DNA from: Sporisorium sorghi
Taxonomy: Eukaryota; Basidiomycota; Ustilaginomycetes; Ustilaginales; Ustilaginaceae
Length of the DNA stretch: 64,000 bases
Assembly (NCBI GenBank): GCA_023212695.1
Contig: JALCCG010000065.1
Location: forward strand, 1 to 64,000
Direction: 5' to 3'
The notes beneath the pieces were generated by a model. It saw only the letters and a program-made list of their open reading frames with translations. It had not been told where the DNA came from and did not search any database. The position numbers and the translations under genes are program-made. Below, piece after piece: positions 39,542-51,470 of the stretch; the stretch's first letter is position 1, and the number at the start of each line of letters is the position of its first letter.

Positions 39542-42500
39542 CAGCTGCAGGTGGATTTGGCGCCACGGCCGGTGCTTTCGGACAGCCTGCTGCCGGCGCA
39601 ACTTCCAGTCAGATCACACAGGGCACTGCCACCGTCCCCTACGACCCGCTGCGTGAAGACTTGACCCCCACCGAGCACATCAAGGACCGCAAGAGCTGGG
39701 ACGTCCAGCAGGCCATCACCGTCATGCCTGCCTACTCGCACTACAGCATCGAGGAGCTCCGTCTCATGGACTACCAGCAGGGCCGATCCAAGGGCAACAC
39801 CGGCCCAGGTGCCACCGGCGCACCTTCCACCGGGTTTGGCTTTGGTGCTACGAACAACACCACCGGCGCTTTTGGTCAGCCTCAGCAACCTGCCACCGGG
39901 TTCGGCGCGACGCCTAACACGACAACCACAGGCGGTCTCTTTGGTCAACCTCAGCAGCAGCAGTCTGGCGGCCTCTTTGGACAGCAGAACAACCAGCAGC
40001 AGTCCGGAGGCCTCTTCGGTGCCAAACCTGCCGCCACTGGTTTTGGCGCCTCGACGTCCACCGGTGGTCTCTTTGGCCAGCAGCAGAACCAGCCTCAGAC
40101 CGGCGGCCTTTTCGGTCAGCAACAGCAGCAGCAGCCCTCCTCAACCTTCAGCTTCGGCGCTCAACCTCAGCAGCCTGCCACCGGCACCGGCTTCACTTTT
40201 GGTGCCAACAACAACAACCAGCAGCAGCAGAACAAGCCCGCCTTTGGCTTTGGCGCCTCCACCACTCAGCCCGCTCAGAACACTTCCACCGGCTTTGGCT
40301 TTGGTGCCAACAACAACCAGCAGCAGCAGGGTCAGACGACTACTGGCTTCGGTGCAGGCGCTACCGGCACCACGGGTGGATTCTCGTTCGGTCAAAAGCC
40401 TGCCACTGGTGGCCTGTTTGGCGGGGCCACCTCCCAGCCCGGTCAGACCGCCGGCGCGACTAGCACCTTTGGCGGCTTTGGTGCCAACAACAATACAGCT
40501 ACGCAAAACAAGCCCGCCTTCGGTTTTGGAACAGGCGGAGGATTCGGTGCTACCTCGGGGGCCGGCACTGGCACCACGGCTGCTCCTGCTGCCACTGGTG
40601 GACTCTTTGGCGGCGCCAGCACGACGCAGCCTAGCGGTGGACTCTTTGGCAATACCAACACGACCACAGGCGGTGCTGGAGGCACAACGGGAGGATTCAG
40701 CTTTGGCGCCAACAACAATCAGCAGGCCAACCAGCAGCCCGGTCAGACGGGCACCACCGGTGGCTTTGGAGGCGGTCTATTCGGAAACAAGCCGGCCGGT
40801 CAGACAGGCACGCAGCCAGCCACTAGTGGTCTCTTTGGCACGGCAGGCACTCAGACCGGTCAGCAGGGCGGCACTGGCTTTGGTGCAGGAGCAACAACGG
40901 GTGGAGGTCTGTTTGGCAACACGGCCAACAAGCCAGCCGCCGGCGGCTTCTCGTTCGGCACTGGTGGCGGCCCTTCGCTCTTTGGAGGCAACAACCAGCA
41001 GAACAACCAGCAGCAAGGTGCCGGTGGTCTCGGAGGCGGCTTCGGCCAGACACAGAATAATGCCTCTGGAGGTCTCTTTGGTCAGTCGAACCAGACGTCG
41101 ACCGGTGCCACCGGCGGAGGTCTCTTTGGCGGTGCCAGCAACACAGGCGGCTCGTCGCTCTTTGGCAACACGGGCACGTCCAACACGGGCGGTGGCCTCT
41201 TCGGCGGCTCCACCCAAAACTCTACTGGCGGTGGTCTGTTTGGCGGCCTCGGCGGTGCACAGAACCAGCAGGCCTCGGGAGGGCTGTTTGGTCAATCGCA
41301 GCAGAATCAGCAGCAGCCCGCCTTGTTGCAGAACCAACAGCAGCAGCCCACCGTGCAGGCTTCGCTCGATGTCAACCCTTACGGCACCGACAGCCTCTTT
41401 GCCTCGAACCCGATCAATGGCGCTGCTGGCGGCTTGGCGGCCAACGGTGCCTCGCTTCCCTTCAACGTGGCACCCAAGAACAAGCCGCCCCTCACCACGC
41501 CTTTCCGCTCCAGCCCGCGCGGCGCCAACAAGATCAACCGACTGCGCGGCTCGACGCCTGGTGCCTCGGGTCTCGGCAGCTCCAGCTTTGTGCGCGAGGG
41601 CACGCCCGGATCGTTCCGAGAAGGAACCCCTGGCGCGCACGCTCGCTTTGGCACGCCCGGACGTGGGGGCTCGCCTGCTCTCTTCAAGGGGCTGAGCGAC
41701 GAGTACAGCCAGCCGCTGTCTTCGCAGGCCTTTGTTTCGCGGCCGTCGGCGAAGCGTCTCGTGCTCGACGACGCCGGAGAGAACAGCTTCTCTGCATCCC
41801 GCATTGGTCGCAGCGGTAGTGTTCCTCACTTTGACACGGGCAGCAGCCCAGCCGTCGGCTCGCTCGGTGCTTCAGCGTTCCGAAGTGGCACTGTGCAGCC
41901 TGGCTCGGCCTCGCGCGTCACCTTCAGCCCTGCGCTCGAGCAGCGTGCAGAGTCCGTGCGTCCCGGCGGAGGCGATCTCTCGTTTGCTTCGTCGCTTCCC
42001 TCGCGCCGCGGCAACTTCCTTGGTGGCGCTTCTTCCTCGAGTGTCGTCGAAGACACTCCGCTCAAGACGGTCTCGGCGGCGGCTGCCAAGGCCAATGTGC
42101 CGCGTCAGGGTCGCGACCTCGAGTCGTCGTTTGCTGCGCCATCCAGCACCACCACCGGCGCTGCCACCAACGGATCCACTGCCGCGTCGGGCAAGGTCGG
42201 TGAATACTACACCGAACCTTCGCTTGCTGCTCTGCGCACCGCCAACTACAACGAGCTTGCCGCCGTGCACAACTTTATCGTCGGCCGCAAAGGTGTCGGC
42301 CAGATTGAGTTTCTCGAACCCGTCGACCTCACTTCGATCGGCGACCTCAACGACATTGTCGGCGGCATTGTGCAAATCCGACTCAAGGAGGTCGTTGTGT
42401 ACCCTGAAGAGGACGACTACGACCCTCGCAACCCCAAGGATGGCGCCAAGCGTAACTTTGTGCCCGGCATCAAGGCGAAACAGGGCACGGGGCTCAACGT

Positions 42501-45500
42501 GCCTGCGCGTGTTAGTCTGGAAGCGTGCTGGCCCACGGACCGCGCCACTCGCGAGCCGATCAAGGATGCCGAGCACCCGCGTGTCAAGCAGATGGTCAAC
42601 AAGCTCAAGAACAAGCCCGAGACCGAGTTTGTCGATTTTGATCCCGAGTCCGGCACGTGGACTTTCAAGGTCAAGCATTTCAGCCGGTATGGGTTGGATG
42701 ACTCGGACGAGGACGAAGAGGCTGCTGCCGGAGATGCCAAGCGAGCCGCAGCTGCCAAGGGGAGTAGTGGCACCAACGTCAAGCGACCTGCCAGCAAGCG
42801 TCTTGCGCCCATGACTGCCGATGAAGAGGATCTCTCCGATCAGGACGTGTCTGCTGTCAGCGGCGTCTTTCCCCTGAGCGATGCCGATGATGACGACGAC
42901 GATGCACCGCCTCCATTGCGGACGCTCGACGATGGCGACATGGACACGGACGACGATGCGAGCCAGGCGGCGGCTGCAGCGGCGGTCAATGCTGCCAAGC
43001 GTCGTCAGCAGCGCCAATGGACGCCCTCTTCCAGTGTCACCGGTCGCGAGCGTGGTGGCAGTGCTACGCCGTCGCGAGCCATGTCGACGGTTGGCAATGC
43101 TGCCGAGGCGCGACGTGTGCAGGTGATGCAGGCGAGTTTTTTTGGGCAAGACGACAGTAAACTAGCTTCCGCTGCTGTCGTTCCTGCCAAACCAACGGGA
43201 GCCAGCCTGAGCAACAAAAAGACGCTCAACCTTCGGCCATCGGCCGCCGCCACGGCGTTGCCGTCAGCGCCGATCAAGCCAGCCGCTGCACAAGAAGACC
43301 GCCAAGTCAAGGTGGCCGCAGACGAGCCCAGAAAGGCACCGCCAGTGCAAGAAGAACAGCAACCGGCCAAGAAGCTGCGCAAGCTCGACGTGGCTCAGTC
43401 CGAGGCAGTCGCTGCTGATGGCGAGACGCTCGATGCCGGCCTGTCGCTCGGACGCAGCTTCCGTGTAGGATGGGGACCTGACGGCGTCCTAGTGCACAAT
43501 GGCAGGATCGTTGCTGGCTCTTCGACCAAGACGGAAGCCGCCTCCGATGCAGTGGCGTCGACGACCACATCGACGCTTGTCCTGGAAAAAGTCAAGCTAT
43601 TCAAAGACACCGAGACGGCCAAACAGGAGGCGGAAAAGGCGGAAAAGCTGCTCGGCGTCCAGCTCGGCCACACCAACGTCGAGCTCGACGAGGACGGCGT
43701 GCCGACGGCGTACACGGACTTTGCAACGCGCTTCCGACACTTTGCCACATCGTTCGAGCACAAGGATCGCAGCTTTGAGGCGAGCTTGTGGCGACTGGGC
43801 GTTGCGCTTTTTGACGAGATCGAGCTGCACGTGCCCGAAGGTGCGCCTACCGCGACGGCCGACCGCATCCGCAACATGCGCAGGAAGGCGGCGCTGTCCG
43901 ACTGGCTGCGCCACACGGTAGCTGGCACGGTCGAGTCCGAGGCACGCTCGCACGTGGCTGCTTCTCGACGCGCCGCGTTGCTGTTCAGCTACCTGAGTGG
44001 CAACCAGGTGGAGCGTGCGGTCAATGCTGCGCTGGAAGCGGGTGATCTGCGCCTGGCTACGCTGATTGCTCAGGCGGGAGGCGATGAAGAGGTTCGTGCC
44101 GATATCAGCGAGCAGCTGCTGTCCTGGCGTAAGGAAGGAGTCGACGCTCACATTACGCGCGACCATCGCCGGGTGTACGAGCTGCTCTCGGGCAATGTGC
44201 TTGTCTCGAAGGGCACCGACTCGCGTACGACCAAGGATCCTATCGATCAGGTTGGCGATCTGCCCATCTGCGAGGGTCTGGACTGGAAGCGAGCGTTCGG
44301 CCTGTTTCTGTGGTACGAGTCGCCGTACGAGGCACCTCTGGAGCACTCGTTTGAGCGGTACGAGGCGCAAGTGGCGCCTTCTTCGTCCGCTAGTGCCGGT
44401 ATTGCTCCGCCTCTCCCCTGGTACCGCGAGAGCTCCAGTGTGGGCGCAACACGCCTGCGTCAGCTGCTGCAAAAGTCGGGCGGCTACGACCGCGATGCAC
44501 TTTTCGAGTTGCTGAAACTCTATGTCGACCCGACGTACGGCTTGGAGCCTGCGCTGAACGCGTGTGCGTTTGGACCATCGAATGTCGATGCGCGACTGCC
44601 TTGGCATTTGTACAACTTATTGTCTCGCGTGCTGCAGCGACGCGATTTCGGCGATCGCATCGAGCTTGGTCTTAGCGAGGAGGGCGAGGACGAGGACATG
44701 CTTGGCGTTAAAGGACAGAAACAGACGCAGGGTAACTCTGCACGCGCCGACACGCTGGTCTCTGCCTACGCGACGCAGCTCGAGCTGCTGGGGCTGTGGA
44801 AGTGGTCTGCGTTCGTGCTGCTGCACTTGGAGCTGGGCGAAAGCCGCGAGGCGGCGATCAAAGCGCTGCTGGCGCGCAACGTGGCCAAGCTCGACGACGA
44901 GCGCGACTTCCTGTGCGACCGTCTGCTGATTCCCGAATCGTGGCTGTACGAGGCGAAATCGTACGAGGCGCGCGCGCGCGATGACAGATACGCCGAGTAC
45001 CAGCTGCTGCTGAAAGCGCGCAACTGGACGGCGGCGCACAATGTCGCAGCGCTGCACCTGGCACCAGAGGCGATCATCCGGGGCGACCACGAGCTGGTCT
45101 CGGTGCTGTTTTCGCCTTTCTATTTGGAGATTGAAGGCGGCGGCGATCCGGCGGACGAAGTTGCAGGTTGGGCGGACGGCGCTGCGCTGTACATCGACTA
45201 CGTGGCTGCGTCGAGGGAGATCCCGTCGCTGGCGGCGCTGCTTGCGGCGGAGGAGACGCGCGCAATTGCGCTCGACAAGGCGGAGCGGTACGCGGCGCGG
45301 CTGCCAACGCTGACTACGGGCGTAAACGCGCTGCTTTCAGCAACGTCGTCGGCGGCTGGAGCGTGTTTCACAGCCGAAACCAAAGCAGGCGAACGCACGC
45401 ACATGGTTGCGAGGACCGAGATGATTGCTGGCATTACGAATCTTGCGCGGATCCTGGTGAACATTGCCACCGCCACTGCGGCCGGTGGTAGCGGCGATGC

Positions 45501-45705
45501 TGGCTCGTCGACGATGGCGGTGACTGCGAGCGTGAAGGCTAGATTGGAAGCGATCGGAGCCGGGTTGTTGTCGAGCAACGCTGTTTCTGGTGGCAGCGGG
45601 GCTAAAGGGGATAAGGAGGGAGGGTGGGATCCGGCAGCGCTCGAGGTGGACTCAGTGCAGGCTGCTGCGGATGACTATCTGGCGTCGTTGGTGGCGATCG
45701 CCTGA
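38937..45705 (+). CDS. NUP145: Nup98-Nup96 type nucleoporin precursor (Nup145/Nup189 family)
   Basis: A nuclear pore protein made as a precursor that cuts itself in two. Exons 38937-39081 and 39176-45705 give 2224 residues. The intron is 94 nt (GTGAGT..CTCAG). Residues about 1-770 are dense FG/GLFG repeats with Gln runs, forming the permeability barrier. Within them is a GLEBS-type Gle2/Rae1-binding segment (about 199-260, containing YSIEELRLMDYQQGR). An autoproteolytic domain (about 1055-1225) ends with KHFSRYGL; cleavage is expected between Phe1217 and Ser1218, giving a Nup98-like N-terminal half and a Nup96-like C-terminal scaffold half (about 1007 residues). The latter is helical (alpha-solenoid, about 1590-2120) and should join the Nup84/Y complex. 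The ATG at 38937 (MFGSSGFGGFG) is chosen because FG repeats begin at once. Confidence 0.94.
39082..39175 (+). other. nucleoporin intron 1
   Basis: 94-nt intron with donor GTGAGT, a CTAAC branch site about 33 nt before the end, and acceptor CTCAG. It interrupts an FG repeat after the first base of a Gly codon and restores the frame exactly. Confidence 0.85.
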
Positions 45706-46423
45706 GGGAGAGGAGGGGAGGTGGACACATGCGCACATGCACAGACGGAGACGAGGAGGATCGAGGGTTTTGACATACTAGGTTTGCACTGCTTTACAAT
45801 ACAAATGATTTGAATGATTGGGATGTGGGGGATGTGTTGGTGTTTGAGGGGGGTTTGAGGTTGCGGCGGCGGTTGTGGGTGAGAGGACGAGGTTGAGGTG
45901 CTGGGTGAGAGATGAGAGAGGATGAGCAGGAGAAGGAGGGTCCAGTTGAGGGTCGGCAGAAGAGAGTCGCAGCGCGTGGTGGAGCAGGAGAGAGCAGCCC
46001 GGCGCAGCAGTGCGTCTGTGCGAGCCGGTGTTTTGCAAGGGAAAAAAAGTTGGTTCTTCTCGAGGATTTACTCGCGTTGAAGGTGTTTCTCTTTCTGACG
46101 TCTCACCATCACACCATCTTCACAACGTTTCGGTCTCACCACCACCTCGATTGCGCGGCGTCATCAACAGCGGGGCGCCCCTCGAACGTGCACTTTGAAC
46201 ATCCCTGATTGCGCTGCTGTGCGGTGCAACTGTTTGCGGCGCTGCTGCATCTGGTATCGAGCTTTATCGCATCTGCAAACGACACACACGTCTAGCACCG
46301 AGCACTATCGCATCCCCACGACCCAGCTGGCAGTGACGCAGTCGTCGACCCTACTTGCCGTGCACTCCCCTCGCATCCTCCCGTCTCCCCCTCCCCCTCC
46401 CGCCAAAGCCCGTGAACACAACG
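45706..46423. other. spacer upstream of the small two-exon gene
   Basis: 718 bp holding the nucleoporin 3' end and the presumed promoter and leader of the next gene. The final 60 bp are strongly pyrimidine-rich. No other gene or repeat is recognised. Confidence 0.5.
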
Positions 46424-46977
46424 ATGAGCAGCAGCGTCCACCCTGTGCTGGAACTCATCAACCGATGCGACACGCTCGCGCAGCAGTTCGACAGCACGTT
46501 TGCGCGCTCCTGCACTCTGCTCACGGACGTCGCCAACGGCCAGGGGGGTCAGACGCTGGACGAAGTTTTGGCGGAGTTGAGGCAGACGCTCGAGCAGTGC
46601 GAGGGAGTGGTCGGTGCGATGCTCGCGTGTATCTATGCGGATATCCCGCATCTGTTGGATCAGTTGGATCGAGGTGATGGAGAGACAGTGGGCAATTGGA
46701 ACCCCAAGCAGGCGCTGGATGGGATCAGTCAGCTGTTTTACGTACGTTCCCACCCCCGCCTACCTCACGATATGTGAATGACAGCTAACCCTCTTCTTGC
46801 GAATGGCAGTCCTACCAAGACCTGCTCACAGACAAGCGCGAGCTCCTCGCTGATTTCACGTGCGAAGAGATTGGCCCGGCGGATTTTGTTCACAGATGGA
46901 CAAGCATCGACTCGACACTCGCCAGCCAGCGCAAGCAGCAGGTCGACGACTTGGCGGATTTGTTGGCTGCGTTTTGA
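46424..46977 (+). CDS. small two-exon protein, unrecognised
   Basis: Exons 46424-46741 and 46810-46977 encode 161 residues. The 68-nt intron has donor GTACGT, branch CTAAC and acceptor GGCAG, so the gene model is well supported although I do not recognise the family. The protein starts MSSSVHPVLELINRCDTLAQ and looks mostly helical with heptad-like spacing (TLDEVLAELRQTLEQC; DDLADLLAAF at the C-terminus). It has no signal peptide, membrane segment or catalytic motif. Such small helical proteins are often subunits of larger complexes, but nothing in the sequence identifies one. The next gene, RPA1, converges on it across about 450 bp (46978-47429) in which I see nothing else. Confidence 0.7.
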
Positions 46978-47429
46978 AATGAGGTCGCACGCTACGCCGC
47001 AACCAGCGCGGGCATGCAGGACGGCGGGTATGGGCGAGATATCGTGCTTGTGTGGAAGCTAGTACGTCAAGGTGTGCATCCGGGGGCACATGGTCGACCG
47101 TGTTAGATGTGCCGCCGCTGGTTTGCGTTGGGACAACGCGCCAGGAGGTCGGCGGTCGATACGGTGTACGATGACGCTCGATGGACGGGACAGCTGTTTC
47201 GAGGCCCTATGGTTCGGCACAGGAATTTTCTCGAGTTTCGGTCGACGCTTCCTCCGTCAAGCAAAGACAGCAGCTCGTACAACACTGCGCTGCTCTAGTC
47301 GCACTCAAGCTCTGCTCGCCCGTGCAGGACGGCGCATCAGACCTCTGCTTCCCGAGCAAGAACCTCGGCGTGAGAAAGAACAACATGCATTGGTGGGAAA
47401 CAAACAAATCATTGCAACGCGCTGGCTTT

Positions 47430-49334
47430 TCACATGTACGCCTTGATAGCATCCACCAACTCGGCGCCCGCCTTGGCAAAATCCACCGGCGCCGCACGGC
47501 TAATCGTATACCTCACCCTGGCGGTATCGTTGAACGTGTCCATCTTGGCCCTGCAGTTGAAGAGGTACATCCTGTTAGCCGCCCTGTGCAGTGCGGCGTT
47601 GAACTCGGACTCGCTGTTCTCGCGCAGCTGGTGCAGCTCGCCCGCGGACATGCCGATGAGCTTGGTCGCATCCTCGTTGAAGCCCGAAAGCCAGATCTGG
47701 CCCGTGGCGTCCGCGACGTTGGTCGAGAGGATGTAGCGGTACTCTGGGTTCGGGTAGGAGCGGTCGCACTTTTCGCAGCGCCAGTTGTTCTCGTGGTCGA
47801 GGCTGACTTTTTTGTTGCAGCCGTCCGAAGGGCAAGCGGTGTAGTAGAGGTTCTCCTGCTTGATGTAGACCACGGTGGCGCGGACGTTGAAGTAGTCCGG
47901 CTTCTCGGACATGCCCAGGTTCTCGTCCTTGACCTGCGCAATGCTGCGGCGCTCGGCCATGTTGCCGCCCGCACCTCCAGCTGCACCCATCGCTCCACCG
48001 CCCACACCGGCATTCGTAAAAGGCTGGAACTGCGCGTGCGCTCCGTCGTTGTCGTACCATCCACGCAACACGTGCGCCTCGGTGATGTCCGGGTTGATGA
48101 GCATGGTCGAGCTCGAAAACATGCTGAGCGATCGTCCGCCAAAGTCGCCCACCTTGACGCCCTTGAACGCGATCACGGGCTTCTCGTCCACGCCGGCATT
48201 GTTCGGGAACGTCTCGGCATTTTTACCCCACAGCGTCAGACGCACGCTGCGGTTGCCCTGGTCGACCAGCGTCAACTCTCGCTTCTGCACAGGTCGCTGC
48301 GATGCTTTCGAAACAATCTCGCTCAGCTCGCCGTAGCTGTCGAGGATGCCAATCACATCGCATGTCTGATTCGGCTCGACGCTCTCGAGCTCGTTGATGC
48401 GCACAAACTCGTACTTGACCTCGGGCACGTCCGTGGCGTCGGTGCACTCTTCGATCTCGGTCGAGTTTTCAAACGTGATCTCGTACTCGTTCTGCAGGTT
48501 GCTGAACTGCTTCTTGGCAATGTTGACGCGTGCCTTGGAGATGAGGTAGACGTGGTTCTCCTGCAGCAGCGGGTAGAAGCGGTCGACGGCGTCGTTGAAG
48601 CCTGTAGCCTTGATTTCGCCACTGTCGTCGAGCAAGTTGACCGAGAAGAGCTTGCCGTCGCCACGCGCGTTGGACCAGTGACGAATGTCGGACTTGGACG
48701 TGACGCGCGCCTTGATCGTCCAGCGGTTCTGGTACGGCGAGAGACCTTCGATGGGGTAGATGGGCATACCGGCGTGGACGCTGCTGCCGCCGGGACGACC
48801 ACCAGCTGCTGCACCACCTCCGGCTTTGGCGGCACCACCCACAGCCGATGTAGCAGGCGTCGTCCTGCCGGCGGAGGAGTTGTTGCCGAGCGCACTGTTG
48901 CCAAGCGCGCTGGCACCGCCAATCTCCTGCTTGACACCCCCGCCTTCGGTCTTGACGATCTCGTCGACGTTGGTGGGGTTGCCGAGACGCTCGGCGGTAG
49001 GCTTGTGAGCAACCTCGAGGTCGAGGAGGATGAGGATGCGTCGGTTCTGCACCGTGTTGCTGGCGTACTGCGAGATGCGGATCAGGCAATTCTTCTCGAG
49101 CTCGCCGGACTCGACCATGGATCGCTTCTGCGAGGCAAGCATGGCCTGGGCGTAGTGCACGCCGTCCGAGACGATGATGCGGTATCGGTCGCCGACGTTG
49201 GACGGGGCAGAGGCGCTGGCCTGGATCTTTTTGATGCTGAGGATCTGGCACACGGGGTTCTGCACCGAGTTGGCGGGATCGGCGGACTGGATCATCTGGG
49301 CGATGGCGCCCTGCGAGAGGTCGTTGAGCGACAT
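47430..49334 (-). CDS. RFA1: replication protein A large subunit (RPA70/Rfa1)
   Basis: Single-stranded DNA-binding subunit of the RPA heterotrimer in replication, repair and recombination. 634 residues (yeast Rfa1 621). The open frame runs further upstream, but MSLNDLSQGAI at 49334 matches the family start and the extra 117 residues are unlike RPA. Seen: an N-terminal OB fold (about 1-110), a Gly/Ala/Ser-rich linker (about 120-190), OB folds A and B beginning PIEGLSPYQNRWTIKARVTS (about 190-430), and OB fold C (about 460-620) with a four-cysteine zinc ribbon (CPSDGC and CEKC about residues 500-525). The ending with AKAGAELVDAIKAYM fits the trimerisation helix. No intron is seen. Confidence 0.96.
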   Translation of the reverse strand: MSLNDLSQGAIAQMIQSADPANSVQNPVCQILSIKKIQASASAPSNVGDRYRIIVSDGVHYAQAMLASQKRSMVESGELEKNCLIRISQYASNTVQNRRILILLDLEVAHKPTAERLGNPTNVDEIVKTEGGGVKQEIGGASALGNSALGNNSSAGRTTPATSAVGGAAKAGGGAAAGGRPGGSSVHAGMPIYPIEGLSPYQNRWTIKARVTSKSDIRHWSNARGDGKLFSVNLLDDSGEIKATGFNDAVDRFYPLLQENHVYLISKARVNIAKKQFSNLQNEYEITFENSTEIEECTDATDVPEVKYEFVRINELESVEPNQTCDVIGILDSYGELSEIVSKASQRPVQKRELTLVDQGNRSVRLTLWGKNAETFPNNAGVDEKPVIAFKGVKVGDFGGRSLSMFSSSTMLINPDITEAHVLRGWYDNDGAHAQFQPFTNAGVGGGAMGAAGGAGGNMAERRSIAQVKDENLGMSEKPDYFNVRATVVYIKQENLYYTACPSDGCNKKVSLDHENNWRCEKCDRSYPNPEYRYILSTNVADATGQIWLSGFNEDATKLIGMSAGELHQLRENSESEFNAALHRAANRMYLFNCRAKMDTFNDTARVRYTISRAAPVDFAKAGAELVDAIKAYM

Positions 49335-51010
49335 GACGGGTGGAAGTGCGAGCGGAGAAGACTCTGTCGCTGTGCGGGGATGATGAGTGGGTTTACGAGC
49401 AGTATCTGCTAAGGCCGATGAGACAGCCAAGATGTGAGCGCAGCAAGGGTGCTTGCCTAGCGCTTGTGGTACGACGGGTGCTGCAGTAAGGTGTTGAAGA
49501 GGGTGTGAGTTGGTGAATGGACGATCAACAGCGGAGGCGATGGTGGAGACGATCAAAGGATGTTCGAGCTCTTCCGCACTGAAGAAGCTGAGTCGCGAAT
49601 TGACACTTTTCCACACGTTCTGTTTCTTCTGTTGCGCATCTTGCGGGTGGCGCAGCGCTCCGACCAAAAATTGAGAGCTGCGCACCTCTTTCGCTCATTT
49701 ACGCGCGCGACGCGTTTTTTTTTTTTTCGACGACGAAGACCAACACTTGAGATTCACTCGCACGGGATGAAAAAAATGCGGGAATTCTATTGTCATCCAA
49801 TTTTGGCCTAACATTTCAATTTTACGAAAGTCCAATCGGCGATCTCGCTTTTCTTAGCGTCAACATCTTCTGATCGATTTTGCTCTCGCCATCGCAAAGG
49901 AATCGAGCAGCAACTTGCACGGCTTTCCTCGCAACAAGAACAACAAGTGCATGCACGGTGCAATGATCGGCAAATCCATGACCCGTTGTGCGTCGGGCCG
50001 ACGCATTCTTTTCAATATAACGTCTTTCTTACGAACCTTCCGGAACGAGCTGCAATTAATCAGGAAGAAAGATCGACAGTATAGGTAAGAGGACACAGCG
50101 CCACAGCGACGAACCATACGATGCGGACGTGCGTAAAGCCACGAGAGTGACCTATTTCCGCGGCCACTGAGCAGGTGGCTGGAGTGTGGCGGCAAAGCCA
50201 CCTGTGCTGCAATGCCAGTCTGTCGCCACACTCCGGTTCCGAGCCACTTTGATCCGCGAGAGCAGTGAGGATCGACAAATAACTTTACGGCACCTGAGCG
50301 CATTGTTGCACTGTTGTACCTTTTTTGAAACGAATTCCAACCCCGCACAGTGGCTTGGATAAGAGCAGGATGTCTTACGAATGAATCTAAGCGACGGCCG
50401 AATTTCATGCGCTTCTATTCAACGTTTCATGCACCTCGGCCTTTGTTGCAACTCGGCGTGACAACCACGCTGTTACGCGGTCGAGCTCGTGGCAGAATTT
50501 CCGTCTCGAGCGGCGGCTGGCCCGTTGTGGAGCTCCAGACTCCGCTGCCTACAGTATTGCAGATCATTGATTTGCTTTATTTTTATGCCAGAAATTTAAT
50601 CACCATAAAAAAGTGAAAATCAATTTCCAATTTGATTGATCGACGACGCTCGAATTCGATATTTACCCCCAGCTTTTGCGGGACTGTCACACTTTCTCTT
50701 TCCCCGTCGACCAAGAGCTCGAAAACCCTAGGCAGCACATGGCGATGCATGAGAAGGTTCCCATACGTGCCAAGCTGCCTCGATTTCCAGGCAAACGACG
50801 AGGTGCCTTCGACCTCGATTGGCATCTCCAAACGAGGTTCGAGTGTCTCGCGCACAACCATTGCGATCACGCTAAGCAATCAGAGACCGTCTACGGCATT
50901 TGATGATTGTGAAGCCTTGGTAGACGGCTTGGTACTACATCAGCCGGTCTCGTCAGAACGACGCTCTTGAACCATGCTTTGGAATGGTCGAAAAGACTGC
51001 TTTTGTAGAG

Positions 51011-51039
<29 letters not shown>
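51011..51039. repeat. poly(A) tract, A29
   Basis: Uninterrupted run of 29 A in the gene-poor interval. Confidence 0.9.
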
Positions 51040-51041
<2 letters not shown>

Positions 51042-51446
51042 CACAGAAAACGCCTCACCATGGAGCGCCACCGCTCAACTTGCCACCAGAAGAAGCGGAG
51101 TGTCAGTACTACTTCGAGACACGGGAAGCACGCTACCCTTGGCTACTCATGACTGAGATACTCTTCGTCTTCTTCCTACAATGGCGTTCTTGAGTGAGAA
51201 GAAAGTGCTGAGCCATGGCAGCAAGCGGTTGGAGGGAATATTTTAGGCGAGCGCGAGCTGCGTGGGTGGATCGAGAGTCAGGCCACTTTCCATCTCCGCA
51301 TCCAGGCGCTTCATCGCAGCTGTTTTTCCTGCGAGACGGGGACGTGCAGAGGGTTGACAGCCATCATGCCTCGCCATGTGCCAGAGACAGTGCACGAGAC
51401 AGACAGCGCCAAAGGAGAGACACTTGGATAAACACCTGAGCGCAAA

Positions 51447-51470
51447 CTGCTGCTGCTGCTGCTGCTGCTG
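51447..51470. repeat. (CTG)8 microsatellite
   Basis: Eight pure CTG units followed by a CCGCTGCTG variant. Non-coding context. Confidence 0.85.

Noticed and set aside
39809..41695. Open frame of 628 codons in a second plus frame
   Set aside because: Shifted reading of the nucleoporin FG-repeat region, giving Ser/Pro/Leu-rich noise.
47181..49412. Open frame of 743 codons on the plus strand
   Set aside because: Antisense shadow of the RPA1 gene. The RPA1 frame has clear OB-fold and zinc-ribbon motifs.
49860..50408. Minus-strand frame of 182 codons in the gene-poor interval
   Set aside because: Uneven composition, no motif, no splice or promoter support.
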